A stretch of DNA of 7,483 nucleotides from an uncultured Coriobacteriaceae bacterium. GTDB lineage: Bacteria > Actinomycetota > Coriobacteriia > Coriobacteriales > Eggerthellaceae. Position 1 is the stretch's first letter, and each line of letters opens with the position of its first letter. The position numbers and the translations under genes are program-made. Shown here in pieces: positions 1 to 6,129 of the stretch. Where the stretch lies: positions 1-7,483 of the forward strand of contig CACZIP010000094.1 of NCBI GenBank assembly GCA_902781245.1. Direction: 5' to 3'. The notes under the pieces are model-generated. The model saw only the letters and a program-made list of their open reading frames with translations, did not search any database and was not told the origin of the DNA.

Positions 1-98
1 ACCAGATCCCCTACCTCAAGGCAGCCTACGCCAAGAAGAAGCCGCGACTGGTCTGGGACGATGAAGAGTCGCCCCAAGATGTTGGGTGTGAACAGTAA
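1..98 (+). CDS. C-terminal fragment of an unidentified protein
   Basis: An open frame enters from the left edge (first full codon at base 3) and ends at TAA 96-98, giving 31 residues. They include a basic stretch (AKKKPR) followed by an acidic one (DDEES). I do not recognise the family and suggest no function. The last codons (VGCEQ-stop) lie in what looks like the left terminus of the IS1595-type element, so the native C-terminus may have been replaced by IS-encoded residues and an IS-supplied stop. The frame is too short to exclude a chance ORF. Upstream sequence would settle it. Confidence 0.35.
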   Translation, partial: QIPYLKAAYAKKKPRLVWDDEESPQDVGCEQ

Positions 99-204
99 CC
101 AAAGTGGGTTAACATGTCCATGCTGTGGTACACCCATATGTGTCAGGAACCATGACAATGGCCTCATCGGAGACAAGGAGGTCACGGCATGGAAGATAGG
201 GTGA
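88..204 (+). CDS. Possible 38-residue Cys-rich ORF ahead of the transposase
   Basis: A frame opening at GTG 88-90 and closing at TGA 202-204 encodes 38 residues with the motif CPCCGTPIC near residues 10-18, resembling half of a zinc ribbon. It overlaps the first 16 bases of the transposase gene in a different frame. There is no good Shine-Dalgarno before the GTG and the ORF is short, so chance is a serious alternative. If real, it would be an IS-encoded leader peptide or small zinc-binding protein translated just ahead of the transposase. No function is claimed. Confidence 0.18.
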   Translation: MNSNQSGLTCPCCGTPICVRNHDNGLIGDKEVTAWKIG

Positions 205-1277
205 CGGCGTTCGCAAGGGAATCGTTCCCCCAGATGAGCGAGGAAGAGCGCCGGGAGGCGATCAGATCGCTCAGGAAGCTCATCGACGAGGAGGTGTTCG
301 CGATGGCCTCGGGCGACGCGGGCGGCGAGCCGCCCGAGAAGTGCCCGAGGTGCGGCCATTGGCACGTGGTCAAACGCGGGAGAACGTCGGGCGGCGCGCA
401 AAGATACCTCTGCAGGAGCTGCTCTCACACGTTCACGGAGTCGACGCTGAAGGTGTTCGCCACCACGAAGCTCGAGCGCGGCACCTGGATGCGCTACGCC
501 GAGTGCCACGTCGACCTCTGCACGCTGCGCGGGGTCCGGGAAAAGTGCGGGGTGAGCCTGAAGACCGCGTGGTTCATGCGCCACCGCGTGCTCGAGGCGA
601 TATCGGCCTCGATGCCGCCATTCCGCAGCTCGGCAGGCGACGGCATGCAGGTCGACGAGACCTACCTGCGCGAGAGCTTCAAGGGCAACAGGAAGAACGC
701 GGAGTGCGGCATCCCCAGGAAGGCGCGCAGGCGGCATGAGGGCGTGGACAACTACGAGCAGATCTGCGTGCTCACGGGCGTGAACGACGCGGGCGACATG
801 TTCTTCGAGATGGCGGGGCGCGGCAACATAACGGACGACCGGGCGGCGGAGTTCCTGAGCGGGAAAGTCGCCAGCGGGGCCATCGTCTCCACCGACGGCT
901 CGAGGGCCTATCCCAACGTGCTCAAGGCCCTCGACGTGCGCAGGCACGATGTCAGCCCGTCGGGCGCCCATGGCATCAACGTCGTGAACAACCTGCACAG
1001 CAGGCTGGCCAGCTTCCTCGACGGGTTCAAGGGGGTCGCGACGCGCAGGCTCTGGAACTACCTGGCCTGGTTCAAGTGGCTCTGGAGCTTCAGGGTCGGG
1101 AGGACCGCCGAGACCGTGGCCGACATGGTCGTCAAGCACGCCGGCGCCAACACGTACAGGACCACCTGGCGCGAATGCAAGAAAACCCCGTACCCGTTCT
1201 ATGACTACTGGGCCAAGCAGGCGGGCTGGGATGCCACTGCGAGGGCGGCGCTTCCCCTGGCAGCATTGAGGGCGTGA
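189..1277 (+). CDS. IS1595-family transposase (ISXO2-like DDE/DDN type)
   Basis: The 362-residue protein catalyses cut-and-paste or copy movement of the surrounding IS. The order is: an acidic/basic helical N-terminus; a zinc ribbon with C52-x2-C55 and C75-x2-C78; a helix-turn-helix-like stretch around 115-135 (VREKCGVSLKTAWFMRHR); then an ISXO2-like RNase H-fold domain with VDETY (D156), STDGSRAY (D236) and NVVNNLHS, where N267 sits at the usual third acidic position. An Asn there is, as I recall, accepted in several IS1595 subgroups. The start is supported by AAGGAGGT at 175-182, six bases before ATG. No frameshift or stop interrupts it, so it is probably active. By eye about half of its arginines (roughly 20 of 38) use AGG/AGA, unlike the CGN-preferring neighbours, which suggests recent acquisition. 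Confidence 0.93.
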   Translation: MEDRVTAFARESFPQMSEEERREAIRSLRKLIDEEVFAMASGDAGGEPPEKCPRCGHWHVVKRGRTSGGAQRYLCRSCSHTFTESTLKVFATTKLERGTWMRYAECHVDLCTLRGVREKCGVSLKTAWFMRHRVLEAISASMPPFRSSAGDGMQVDETYLRESFKGNRKNAECGIPRKARRRHEGVDNYEQICVLTGVNDAGDMFFEMAGRGNITDDRAAEFLSGKVASGAIVSTDGSRAYPNVLKALDVRRHDVSPSGAHGINVVNNLHSRLASFLDGFKGVATRRLWNYLAWFKWLWSFRVGRTAETVADMVVKHAGANTYRTTWRECKKTPYPFYDYWAKQAGWDATARAALPLAALRA

Positions 1278-1359
1278 TGATGGTTAGCGAGGAGGAGTAA
1301 AGTTGTATCCATTCAGGGTTAACACCTCCCAAAATTGGTGAGCAATGACGGCGTCGCTC

Positions 1360-1368
1360 TGATAAACT
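1360..1368 (+). promoter_or_regulatory. Candidate extended -10 for the NSS transporter gene
   Basis: TGATAAACT matches a TGn-TAnnnT extended -10 and lies about 35 bases before the GTG start. No convincing -35 is present at 16-18 bases: TTGGTG at 1335-1340 is 22 bases away. It lies just outside the inferred right end of the IS, so native upstream regulatory DNA may have been displaced. The rest of 1278-1402 shows only IS-end sequence and a GAGGAG ribosome binding site at 1391-1396. Confidence 0.3.
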
Positions 1369-1402
1369 CTGTGCGTTTGTCTGTAGTTTTGAGGAGTATG
1401 TC

Positions 1403-2815
1403 GTGGCAGAAGAGACACGCGAGCATTTCAAGTCTCGCATCGGGTTCATTTTCGTGGCCGCCGGTTGCGCCATCGGTCTTGGCAACGTCTGGCGTTTTCC
1501 CTACATCACCGGCCAGTACGGCGGTGCGGCGTTCATCGTCTTGTACCTCATCTTCCTGGTCGTGCTGGGATTGCCGGTCATGGTGATGGAGTTCGCCGTG
1601 GGCCGCGCGAGCCAACGGTCGACTGCCCGCTCGTTCGACGTGCTGCCTTCTAAGAAGAATTTCAGATGGTTCGGATGGTGGGGCTACGTCGGCTCGATGC
1701 TGCTGCTCATGTTCTACACGACCATTTGCGGTTGGATGCTCTCGTACATTCCCAAGATGGCGTCGGGCATGTTCAACGGCGCAGTTGCAGATACGACGGC
1801 CGCGGCGTTCGGCGCGATGGTGTCGAACCCGTCCGAGATGATGGCATGGATGCTCGTTTCGGTTGCCGTGGGCGTCATCGTGTGCGCGCTGGGCATCGAG
1901 AAAGGCGTCGAACGTGTGTCGAAGTTCATGATGTCGGCCTTGCTCGTCATCATGATTGCGTTGTGCGTGCGCGCCGTCACGCTGCCAGGTGCAGGCGAGG
2001 GCCTCGCGTTCTATCTGCTTCCCGACTTTGGGCACCTGTTTGCCGGCGACACGACCGCCGCGCAGATCGGCTCGTTTGGCAATGCCGTGTATGCCGCCAT
2101 GGGCCAGGCGTTTTTCTCGCTGTCGGTCGGCATGGGCGGCCAAGCCATCTTCGGCTCGCGCATCGGGCGCGAGCGCAGCTTGACCGGCGAGGCACTTTCG
2201 ACCGTGGGCATGGACACCGGCGTGGCGATCATGGCCGGCCTCATCATCTTCCCCGCATGCTTCGCGTATGGCATCAATCCCGAAGCGGGCCCGTCGCTTG
2301 TGTTCCAGACGCTGCCGGTTGTGTTCGGCCAGATGCCTTTCGGCAACGTGTGGGGCATGCTGTTCTTCGTGTTCATGGGTTTCGCCGCCCTGTCGACGGT
2401 CATCGGCGTGTTCGAGCTGCTCGTCACGTGGTGCATGGATCGCTGGGGCTGGTCGCGCAAGCAGGCAGTCATCCGCAACGGCATTATGCTCGCCGTGCTG
2501 AGTATCCCGTGCGTGCTCGGCATGAACGTGTGGAGCGGCATCGCCATTCCGGGCATCGGCGACATCTCGAGCATCGAGGACTTCATCGTTTCCAACAACA
2601 TCCTGCCGCTCGGTGGCATCATCTTCGCCATCTTCTGCTGCAGCAAATGGGGCTGGGGCTGGGACAACTTCCTGGCCGAGGCCGACGCTGGCGAGGGCAT
2701 CAAGTTCCCCGCGGCGCTGCGCGTTTGGTGCACCTACGGCATCCCGATTCTGGGCATCATCATCTTCATCATGGGTTACGCTCCCTTGATCAGCAGCTGG
2801 ATCGGGCTTGGGTAA
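1403..2815 (+). CDS. Sodium-dependent transporter, NSS (SLC6/LeuT) family
   Basis: A 470-residue inner-membrane symporter that couples Na+ entry to uptake of, most probably, an amino acid or related amine. TM1 carries the family signature GLGNVWRFPY (26-34 region), including N28 (equivalent to LeuT Na1 ligand N27) and R31 (extracellular gate). TM6 has the unwound segment SLSVGMGGQ (239-247). TM8 has A328/S331/T332 at the LeuT Na2 positions. By eye there are about 11 membrane segments (around 12-34, 42-65, 89-115, 146-164, 173-192, 224-250, 268-290, 313-341, 355-375, 398-415, 440-466), the 11-TM form common among bacterial members, lacking TM12. GTG 1403 is chosen because GAGGAG (1391-1396) sits six bases upstream; the nearby ATG at 1398 is out of frame. 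The substrate cannot be assigned from sequence. No clear terminator follows. Confidence 0.95.
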   Translation: MAEETREHFKSRIGFIFVAAGCAIGLGNVWRFPYITGQYGGAAFIVLYLIFLVVLGLPVMVMEFAVGRASQRSTARSFDVLPSKKNFRWFGWWGYVGSMLLLMFYTTICGWMLSYIPKMASGMFNGAVADTTAAAFGAMVSNPSEMMAWMLVSVAVGVIVCALGIEKGVERVSKFMMSALLVIMIALCVRAVTLPGAGEGLAFYLLPDFGHLFAGDTTAAQIGSFGNAVYAAMGQAFFSLSVGMGGQAIFGSRIGRERSLTGEALSTVGMDTGVAIMAGLIIFPACFAYGINPEAGPSLVFQTLPVVFGQMPFGNVWGMLFFVFMGFAALSTVIGVFELLVTWCMDRWGWSRKQAVIRNGIMLAVLSIPCVLGMNVWSGIAIPGIGDISSIEDFIVSNNILPLGGIIFAIFCCSKWGWGWDNFLAEADAGEGIKFPAALRVWCTYGIPILGIIIFIMGYAPLISSWIGLG

Positions 2816-2853
2816 ACGTGGGTCACATCCTTGTTAAACTGGTCAACTCGTGA

Positions 2854-2880
2854 TTGTGCCGCGCTGTCGTGCTGTACAAT
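2854..2880 (+). promoter_or_regulatory. Candidate sigma-70 promoter for the asparagine synthetase-like gene
   Basis: TACAAT (2875-2880) is a good -10. TTGTGC (2854-2859) is a partial -35 with a short 15-base spacer; TGATTG (2851-2856) at 18 bases is an alternative. Transcription from here would start near 2887 and give a leader of about 160 bases containing the perfect hairpin at 2924-2966. Confidence 0.4.
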
Positions 2881-2923
2881 TTCCCGAGGAAACGCCCAAT
2901 TGGCGAATGCGTGATACGGGTGT

Positions 2924-2966
2924 CCTGTTTCTGCAACAGAGACCGGGTCTCTGTTGCAGAAACAGG
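2924..2966. repeat. Perfect 20-bp inverted repeat (strong hairpin)
   Basis: The left arm CCTGTTTCTGCAACAGAGAC (2924-2943) is exactly reverse-complemented at 2947-2966 with CGG between, so the hairpin is uninterrupted over 20 bp. Neither side has a T-run, so it is not a canonical intrinsic terminator in either direction. It lies between the transporter and the asparagine synthetase-like gene, 78 bases before the latter's start, probably inside its leader. Possible roles are an RNA-processing or stability element, a non-canonical terminator for the transporter, an operator, or a dispersed palindromic repeat. Confidence 0.95.
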
Positions 2967-3044
2967 TGCTTGTGCTGCAATGAAATGGCGAGTGCGGGCG
3001 GCACGGGCATCCGGCCGCCTTTCAGATACAAGAAGGATGTGCAA

Positions 3045-4628
3045 ATGATCGAAGTCAGGGCATATGCAGGGTTGATTCGCAACCATGTCGAGCTTGCAAA
3101 CGAGCTGGGCGTCGAAATCGCCGGGCTTGCGCGCGACGAGCGCGAGCGGGCATTGATTGCTGCGGCGTACGGCTGTTGGGGCGAGGAAATGGGAAACCAC
3201 ATCAATGGCCAGTTTGCTTTCGCCCTGTACGACACCGACAAGGACGAGCTCTTCTGCGCGCGCGATCCGCTGGGAGCCGAGCTGTTCTTCTATTACGAGA
3301 CGGTTGACGGTCGGTTGCTCTACGGCACGCAGATCAAGGACCTGTTCGACCAGCCCGGGTTCGAGCGCAGGCTCAACCGCGAGCTCGTGCAGTTCTACCT
3401 CGGGTTCACGTACGTGCCGGGCGAGGAGACGCTCTTCGAGGGCGTGCGCAAGCTCGAGCCGGGCGGTTACCTGACGTTCGATGCAAAGGGACTTCGCCTC
3501 GGGCGCTATTGGGAGCTCACGTTCGAGCCCGACGAGACGAAGACGCTCGACGATTGGGCTGACGAGATCGAGTCGGTCATGGAGGCAAGCCTTCACGACG
3601 TATGCGACGAGGGCGAAACGCCCGACAGCTTCCTCTCGGGTGGCGTCGACTCGTCCTACATCCTGGCCAAGAGCACGGCGAAGTGCGGTTTCTGCGTGGC
3701 GTACGCAGACCAGAAGGCCAGCGAGGAGGAAGACGCTCGCGCCACCGCGCAGCATCTCGGGCGCGATTTCGAGGGGATTTCTGTCACTCCGGAAGACTTC
3801 TTCAGCAACGTCGATGAGTTCCTGCTCGCTTACGAGCAGCCTTCGGCAGACGTTGCGGGGCTTTCCCTTTACGCGGCGTGCAAGAAAGTGGCCGAGAAGT
3901 CGAGCTTGTGTTTCTCGGGCGAGGGCGCCGATGAGTTCTTCGCCGGCTACAGCGTGTACGGCAATGTGAAACGCCTGCTCATGAACCCCGATCCGGTCTA
4001 CTTCGGAACGACCTACATCATGAACGACTCGGAGCAGCGTCGCTATCTCAAGCGGTTCTACAAAGAACGTTCGGCGCGCGCCTTCATGAAGGAGCGCGGC
4101 GCCGAGGGCCGTCGATACGACCCGCTGAGCTGGATGCTCTACACCGATCTGCGCAGCTATTTCGAGGGAAGCATCCTGTTCAACTCGACCAAGATCGCGC
4201 GCGGCACGGGCCTTGACATCCGCATGCCGTATTGCGACCTGCGCATGTTCGACATCGCGCGGCGCATGCCGTCGCGGTTCAAGGCCGGCAAGGACGGCAA
4301 CAAGATCGCCCTGCGCGCGGCCGCTTCCCGCGTGCTGCCCCACGAGGTTGCCTACCGCAAGAAGCTCGGTTTCCCCGTGCCCGTACGCTCGTGGCTCACG
4401 GATCCGTCGGTCAATGCGGACATCCGACGCGCCTTCCAGAGCGAGGCTGCTGCCGAGTTCTTCAACACCGACGAAATCGGTGCTCTGCTCGATGCGTTCT
4501 TGGGGCAGAAGCCGCGCGTGAGTCACCCGATCTGGTTCCCGCGCCACCAGGCTCTGCTCTGGCGCCATGTGTGGACGATCTATCTGTTCATCCGCTGGTA
4601 CGAGCTGTTCTTCGGCGAGGAGGCGTGA
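3045..4628 (+). CDS. Asparagine synthetase-like protein lacking the glutaminase nucleophile
   Basis: A 527-residue cytosolic ATP-pyrophosphatase. Residues 1-150 match only the latter part of a class II glutamine amidotransferase domain (INGQFAFALYD 53-63, RDPLG 73-77). The family's N-terminal Cys2 and roughly the first 70 residues are missing: the protein begins where AsnB proteins have the NGEIYN region. The synthetase domain is complete, with PP-loop SGGVDSS (198-204), SGEGADEFFAGY (291-302), IRMPYCD (392-398), YRKKLGFPVP (437-446) and a typical Trp-rich C-terminus. ATG 3045 is chosen because AAGGA (3033-3037) precedes it and similarity starts there; the frame stays open upstream to 2850 but shows no amidotransferase residues. 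It may use free ammonia to make asparagine or act as an amide- or lactam-forming enzyme on another substrate. The neighbours do not identify the product. Confidence 0.9.
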   Translation: MIEVRAYAGLIRNHVELANELGVEIAGLARDERERALIAAAYGCWGEEMGNHINGQFAFALYDTDKDELFCARDPLGAELFFYYETVDGRLLYGTQIKDLFDQPGFERRLNRELVQFYLGFTYVPGEETLFEGVRKLEPGGYLTFDAKGLRLGRYWELTFEPDETKTLDDWADEIESVMEASLHDVCDEGETPDSFLSGGVDSSYILAKSTAKCGFCVAYADQKASEEEDARATAQHLGRDFEGISVTPEDFFSNVDEFLLAYEQPSADVAGLSLYAACKKVAEKSSLCFSGEGADEFFAGYSVYGNVKRLLMNPDPVYFGTTYIMNDSEQRRYLKRFYKERSARAFMKERGAEGRRYDPLSWMLYTDLRSYFEGSILFNSTKIARGTGLDIRMPYCDLRMFDIARRMPSRFKAGKDGNKIALRAAASRVLPHEVAYRKKLGFPVPVRSWLTDPSVNADIRRAFQSEAAAEFFNTDEIGALLDAFLGQKPRVSHPIWFPRHQALLWRHVWTIYLFIRWYELFFGEEA

Positions 4629-4687
4629 CGCAAGGGCGGTTACACAGCCGCCGCTCGATCCGGCGAGGAAGCGTGACATAAGGGCGG
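4614..4687 (+). repeat. Imperfect direct repeat duplicating the end of the preceding gene
   Basis: The 26 bases at 4614-4639, which span the last codons and TGA of the asparagine synthetase-like gene, recur at 4662-4687 with 23 of 26 identical. The offset is exactly 48 bases, so the second copy is in frame and again reads Gly-Glu-Glu-Ala-stop, with a synonymous GAG to GAA change. The 22 bases between the copies do not match what follows the second copy. A diverged tandem duplication is the simplest explanation. Confidence 0.8.
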
Positions 4688-4706
4688 CCGATTCGCCATC
4701 GAGCGC

Positions 4707-4712
4707 TATACT
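4707..4712 (+). promoter_or_regulatory. Candidate -10 box for the CobW-family gene
   Basis: TATACT stands out in an otherwise GC-rich spacer, 78 bases before the start codon. No acceptable -35 occurs at 16-18 bases, so it may need an activator or be accidental. I looked for a Zur-like AT-rich palindrome, common upstream of COG0523 zinc genes, and did not see one. Confidence 0.35.
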
Positions 4713-4729
4713 TTCCCAAACGATATGTG

Positions 4730-4757
4730 ACGGCATGGCGGCTCGTCGTCATGCCGT
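4730..4757 (+). promoter_or_regulatory. Leader hairpin or operator-like palindrome before the CobW-family gene
   Basis: ACGGCATG (4730-4737) and CATGCCGT (4750-4757) form a perfect 8-bp inverted repeat around a 12-base loop, starting about 11 bases after the predicted transcript start and ending 20 bases before the AAGGAGG at 4778-4784. It could be an mRNA leader hairpin or a repressor site. No T-run follows, so it is not a terminator. Confidence 0.45.
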
Positions 4758-4789
4758 TCAAACGATGCAAGCAGAAAAAGGAGGCTGGC

Positions 4790-6004
4790 ATGCCTGAAAA
4801 CCGTGGTCCCGTGAAAATCATCCTCGTGACCGGCTATCTTGGAGCGGGGAAGACCACGCTGCTCAACCACATTCTCTCGAACGATCGCAACCTGCGCGCC
4901 GCCGTCATCGTCAACGACATCGGCGAGGTCAACATCGACGAGGCGCTCATCCGCGAGGGCGGTCTTTCCCAGACCGACAGCGTCATCCCGCTGACGAACG
5001 GGTGCATCTGCTGCTCGCTTTCCGACGATCTGGCCGAGCAGCTCGTCGGCATCGCCGAGACGGGCGACTTCGACTACATCGTCATCGAGGCATCGGGAAT
5101 CTGCGAGCCCATGCCGATCGCTTACACCATCTCCGCCTTCTGCGACGACTCTGCAGAAGGCGGTGCCCCGCTCGCGCTCGACAACATCGTGGCAGTCGTC
5201 GACTGCGCCCGCATGATCGACGAGTTCGACGGCGGCGAGCGCCTGCTCGACGAAGATCTTGAGGAAGACGACGTCGAAAGCCTGCTCGTCGAGCAGATCG
5301 AGTTCTGCACGACCATCGTGCTGAACAAGGTCGACCTCATCACGCCCGAGCAGCTTGGCGAGGTGCGCGCCATAGTCCGCAGCCTGCAGAAGGATGCAGT
5401 CATGGTCGAGGCAGAGCAAGGCGTCGTGGCGCTCGAAGAGCTGCTCGACACCGGCCGTTTCGACTTCGACCGAGTGTACCAATCGGCGGCGTGGCTCGAC
5501 ATCATGATGAACGCCACGAGGGGCGGCCATGACGAGCACGACGCAGATGGCCACGAGCATCATGGCCATCATCACCATCACCATCATGGCGATCACCACG
5601 ACCACGACCATGAAGGGGGCGAAGAGCTCGAGTACGGGTTCTCGTCGTTCGTTTACGAGCGTCGCAAGCCGTTCGACCTCGACAAGTTCTCGGATTTCGC
5701 TGCCAACTGGCCCAACTCGGTCATTCGCACGAAGGGCATGGTGTGGGTCAGCGAGCAACCCGACATCTGCTACTTGCTCGAGCAGGCGGGCACGCAGCGC
5801 GTCTTCATCGACAACGGGCCGTTCGTTGCCGCGCTTCCTGAAGACGAGCGGGCCCAGGTGCTCGAGGAGAATCCCGGCATCGCGAACCGCTGGGACGAGC
5901 ACTGCGGCGACCGTATGACGATGCTCGTGTTCATCGGCCGCAACATGGATCAGCCTGCCATCGAGGCCGCGCTCGACGAATGCCTCACCGACTGGGAAGG
6001 CTGA
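4790..6004 (+). CDS. CobW/COG0523-family GTPase, probable metal chaperone
   Basis: A 404-residue cytosolic G3E-family GTPase. Members deliver metals (zinc, cobalt, nickel) to client enzymes or assist zinc homeostasis. Visible features: Walker A GYLGAGKTT (15-23); the metal-binding CxCC motif at C72/C74/C75 (NGCICCSL); a Walker B-like strand ending IVIEASG (97-103); the guanine-specificity motif NKVD (179-182); a metal-binding His/Asp-rich loop at 247-274 with 16 histidines, seven consecutive; and a C-terminal CobW_C domain (about 281-400; YGFSSFVYERRKPFD to the end). ATG 4790 is chosen because AAGGAGG (4778-4784) lies five bases upstream; in-frame starts at 4727 and 4751 lack this, and family similarity begins after 4790. 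Cobalamin genes are absent nearby, so a general zinc role is likelier than CobW proper, but the client is unknown. Confidence 0.94.
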   Translation: MPENRGPVKIILVTGYLGAGKTTLLNHILSNDRNLRAAVIVNDIGEVNIDEALIREGGLSQTDSVIPLTNGCICCSLSDDLAEQLVGIAETGDFDYIVIEASGICEPMPIAYTISAFCDDSAEGGAPLALDNIVAVVDCARMIDEFDGGERLLDEDLEEDDVESLLVEQIEFCTTIVLNKVDLITPEQLGEVRAIVRSLQKDAVMVEAEQGVVALEELLDTGRFDFDRVYQSAAWLDIMMNATRGGHDEHDADGHEHHGHHHHHHHGDHHDHDHEGGEELEYGFSSFVYERRKPFDLDKFSDFAANWPNSVIRTKGMVWVSEQPDICYLLEQAGTQRVFIDNGPFVAALPEDERAQVLEENPGIANRWDEHCGDRMTMLVFIGRNMDQPAIEAALDECLTDWEG

Positions 6005-6042
6005 TTGCGGGAAAGAGCCCGACGTTTTTGCGAACTACCAGG

Positions 6043-6077
6043 GATGCCGATTCCGTCGAACGGGGTCGGCATCTTTT
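6043..6077 (+). terminator. Intrinsic terminator of the CobW-family gene
   Basis: GATGCCGA (6043-6050) pairs perfectly with TCGGCATC (6066-6073), with an inner CCG/CGG pairing, and is followed by TTTT (6074-6077). It starts 39 bases after the stop codon. The T-run is short, so termination may be partial. The right arm is part of the first unit of the 24-bp tandem repeat. Confidence 0.6.
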
Positions 6078-6122
6078 CGTCGAACGGGGTTTGCATTCTT
6101 CCGTCGAATGGGGTCGCATTCC
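6051..6122. repeat. Three tandem copies of a 24-bp repeat
   Basis: Units at 6051-6074, 6075-6098 and 6099-6122 share the core CGTCGAA(C/T)GGGGT, at 6054, 6078 and 6102, giving an exact 24-base period. Units 2 and 3 each match unit 1 at 19 of 24 positions without gaps. There are no unique spacers, so this is not CRISPR. Units contain the small palindrome CCG-TCGAA-CGG. Two minus-strand frames stay open across it only because the period is a multiple of three; neither shows a recognisable protein. Confidence 0.88.
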
Positions 6123-6129
6123 CCGTTTT
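6110..6129 (+). terminator. Possible second terminator-like hairpin
   Basis: GGGG (6110-6113) and CCCC (6121-6124) flank a 7-base loop and are followed by GTTTT (6125-6129). The stem is only 4 bp but all G-C. It may back up the terminator at 6043-6077, or it may be incidental to the third repeat unit. Confidence 0.28.

Larger units (their letters stand above)
84..1330 (+). mobile_element. IS1595-family insertion sequence (boundaries approximate)
   Basis: A single transposase gene is flanked by short non-coding ends, about 1.25 kb in total, near the usual size of the family. The left end is taken at GGGTGTGAACAGTAACC (84-100), which resembles the GG-TGTG-type tips of IS1595 elements. The right end is taken at about 1330, where the reverse complement begins GGGAGGTGTTAACCC. 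The two ends match only loosely (GGG, GTG, TAACC with gaps), and I find no 8-bp target duplication next to these limits. The extent is therefore inferred; only the transposase is certain. The element lies about 70 bases upstream of the NSS transporter gene. Confidence 0.5.

Noticed and set aside
106..1324. GGGTTAACA at both ends of the IS (106-114 and 1316-1324) as the terminal inverted repeats or target duplication
   Set aside because: The copies are in direct orientation, inside the inferred ends rather than flanking them, and centred on the self-complementary GTTAAC.
1335..1586. ATG 1398 frame overlapping the transporter start
   Set aside because: Out of frame with the NSS protein; the product is Ser-rich with no recognisable features. 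GTG 1403 is correctly spaced from GAGGAG.
2850..3044. N-terminal extension of the asparagine synthetase-like protein from GTG 2850
   Set aside because: Lies within the candidate promoter and hairpin region, has no amidotransferase residues and no ribosome binding site; AAGGA before ATG 3045 fits better.
2980..3048. 22-residue leader peptide ending in an ATGA overlap with the asparagine synthetase-like start
   Set aside because: The overlap is suggestive of coupling but no Shine-Dalgarno precedes ATG 2980 and the sequence is arginine-rich filler; insufficient support.
2823..4736. Long minus-strand open frame (637 codons) opposite the asparagine synthetase-like gene
   Set aside because: It mirrors a clearly homologous + strand gene; the translation is low-complexity Leu/Arg/Glu/Val typical of antisense frames in GC-rich DNA.
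4727..4789. Upstream starts (GTG 4727, ATG 4751) for the CobW-family gene
   Set aside because: They lie in the leader palindrome and encode a non-homologous basic stretch; ATG 4790 has an ideal AAGGAGG.
4706..5902. Minus-strand open frame opposite the CobW-family gene
   Set aside because: Antisense shadow; the repetitive Met/Val stretch is just the complement of the His-rich loop.
6051..6122. CRISPR array
   Set aside because: Units are directly adjacent, only 24 bp, and there are no unique spacers or cas genes.
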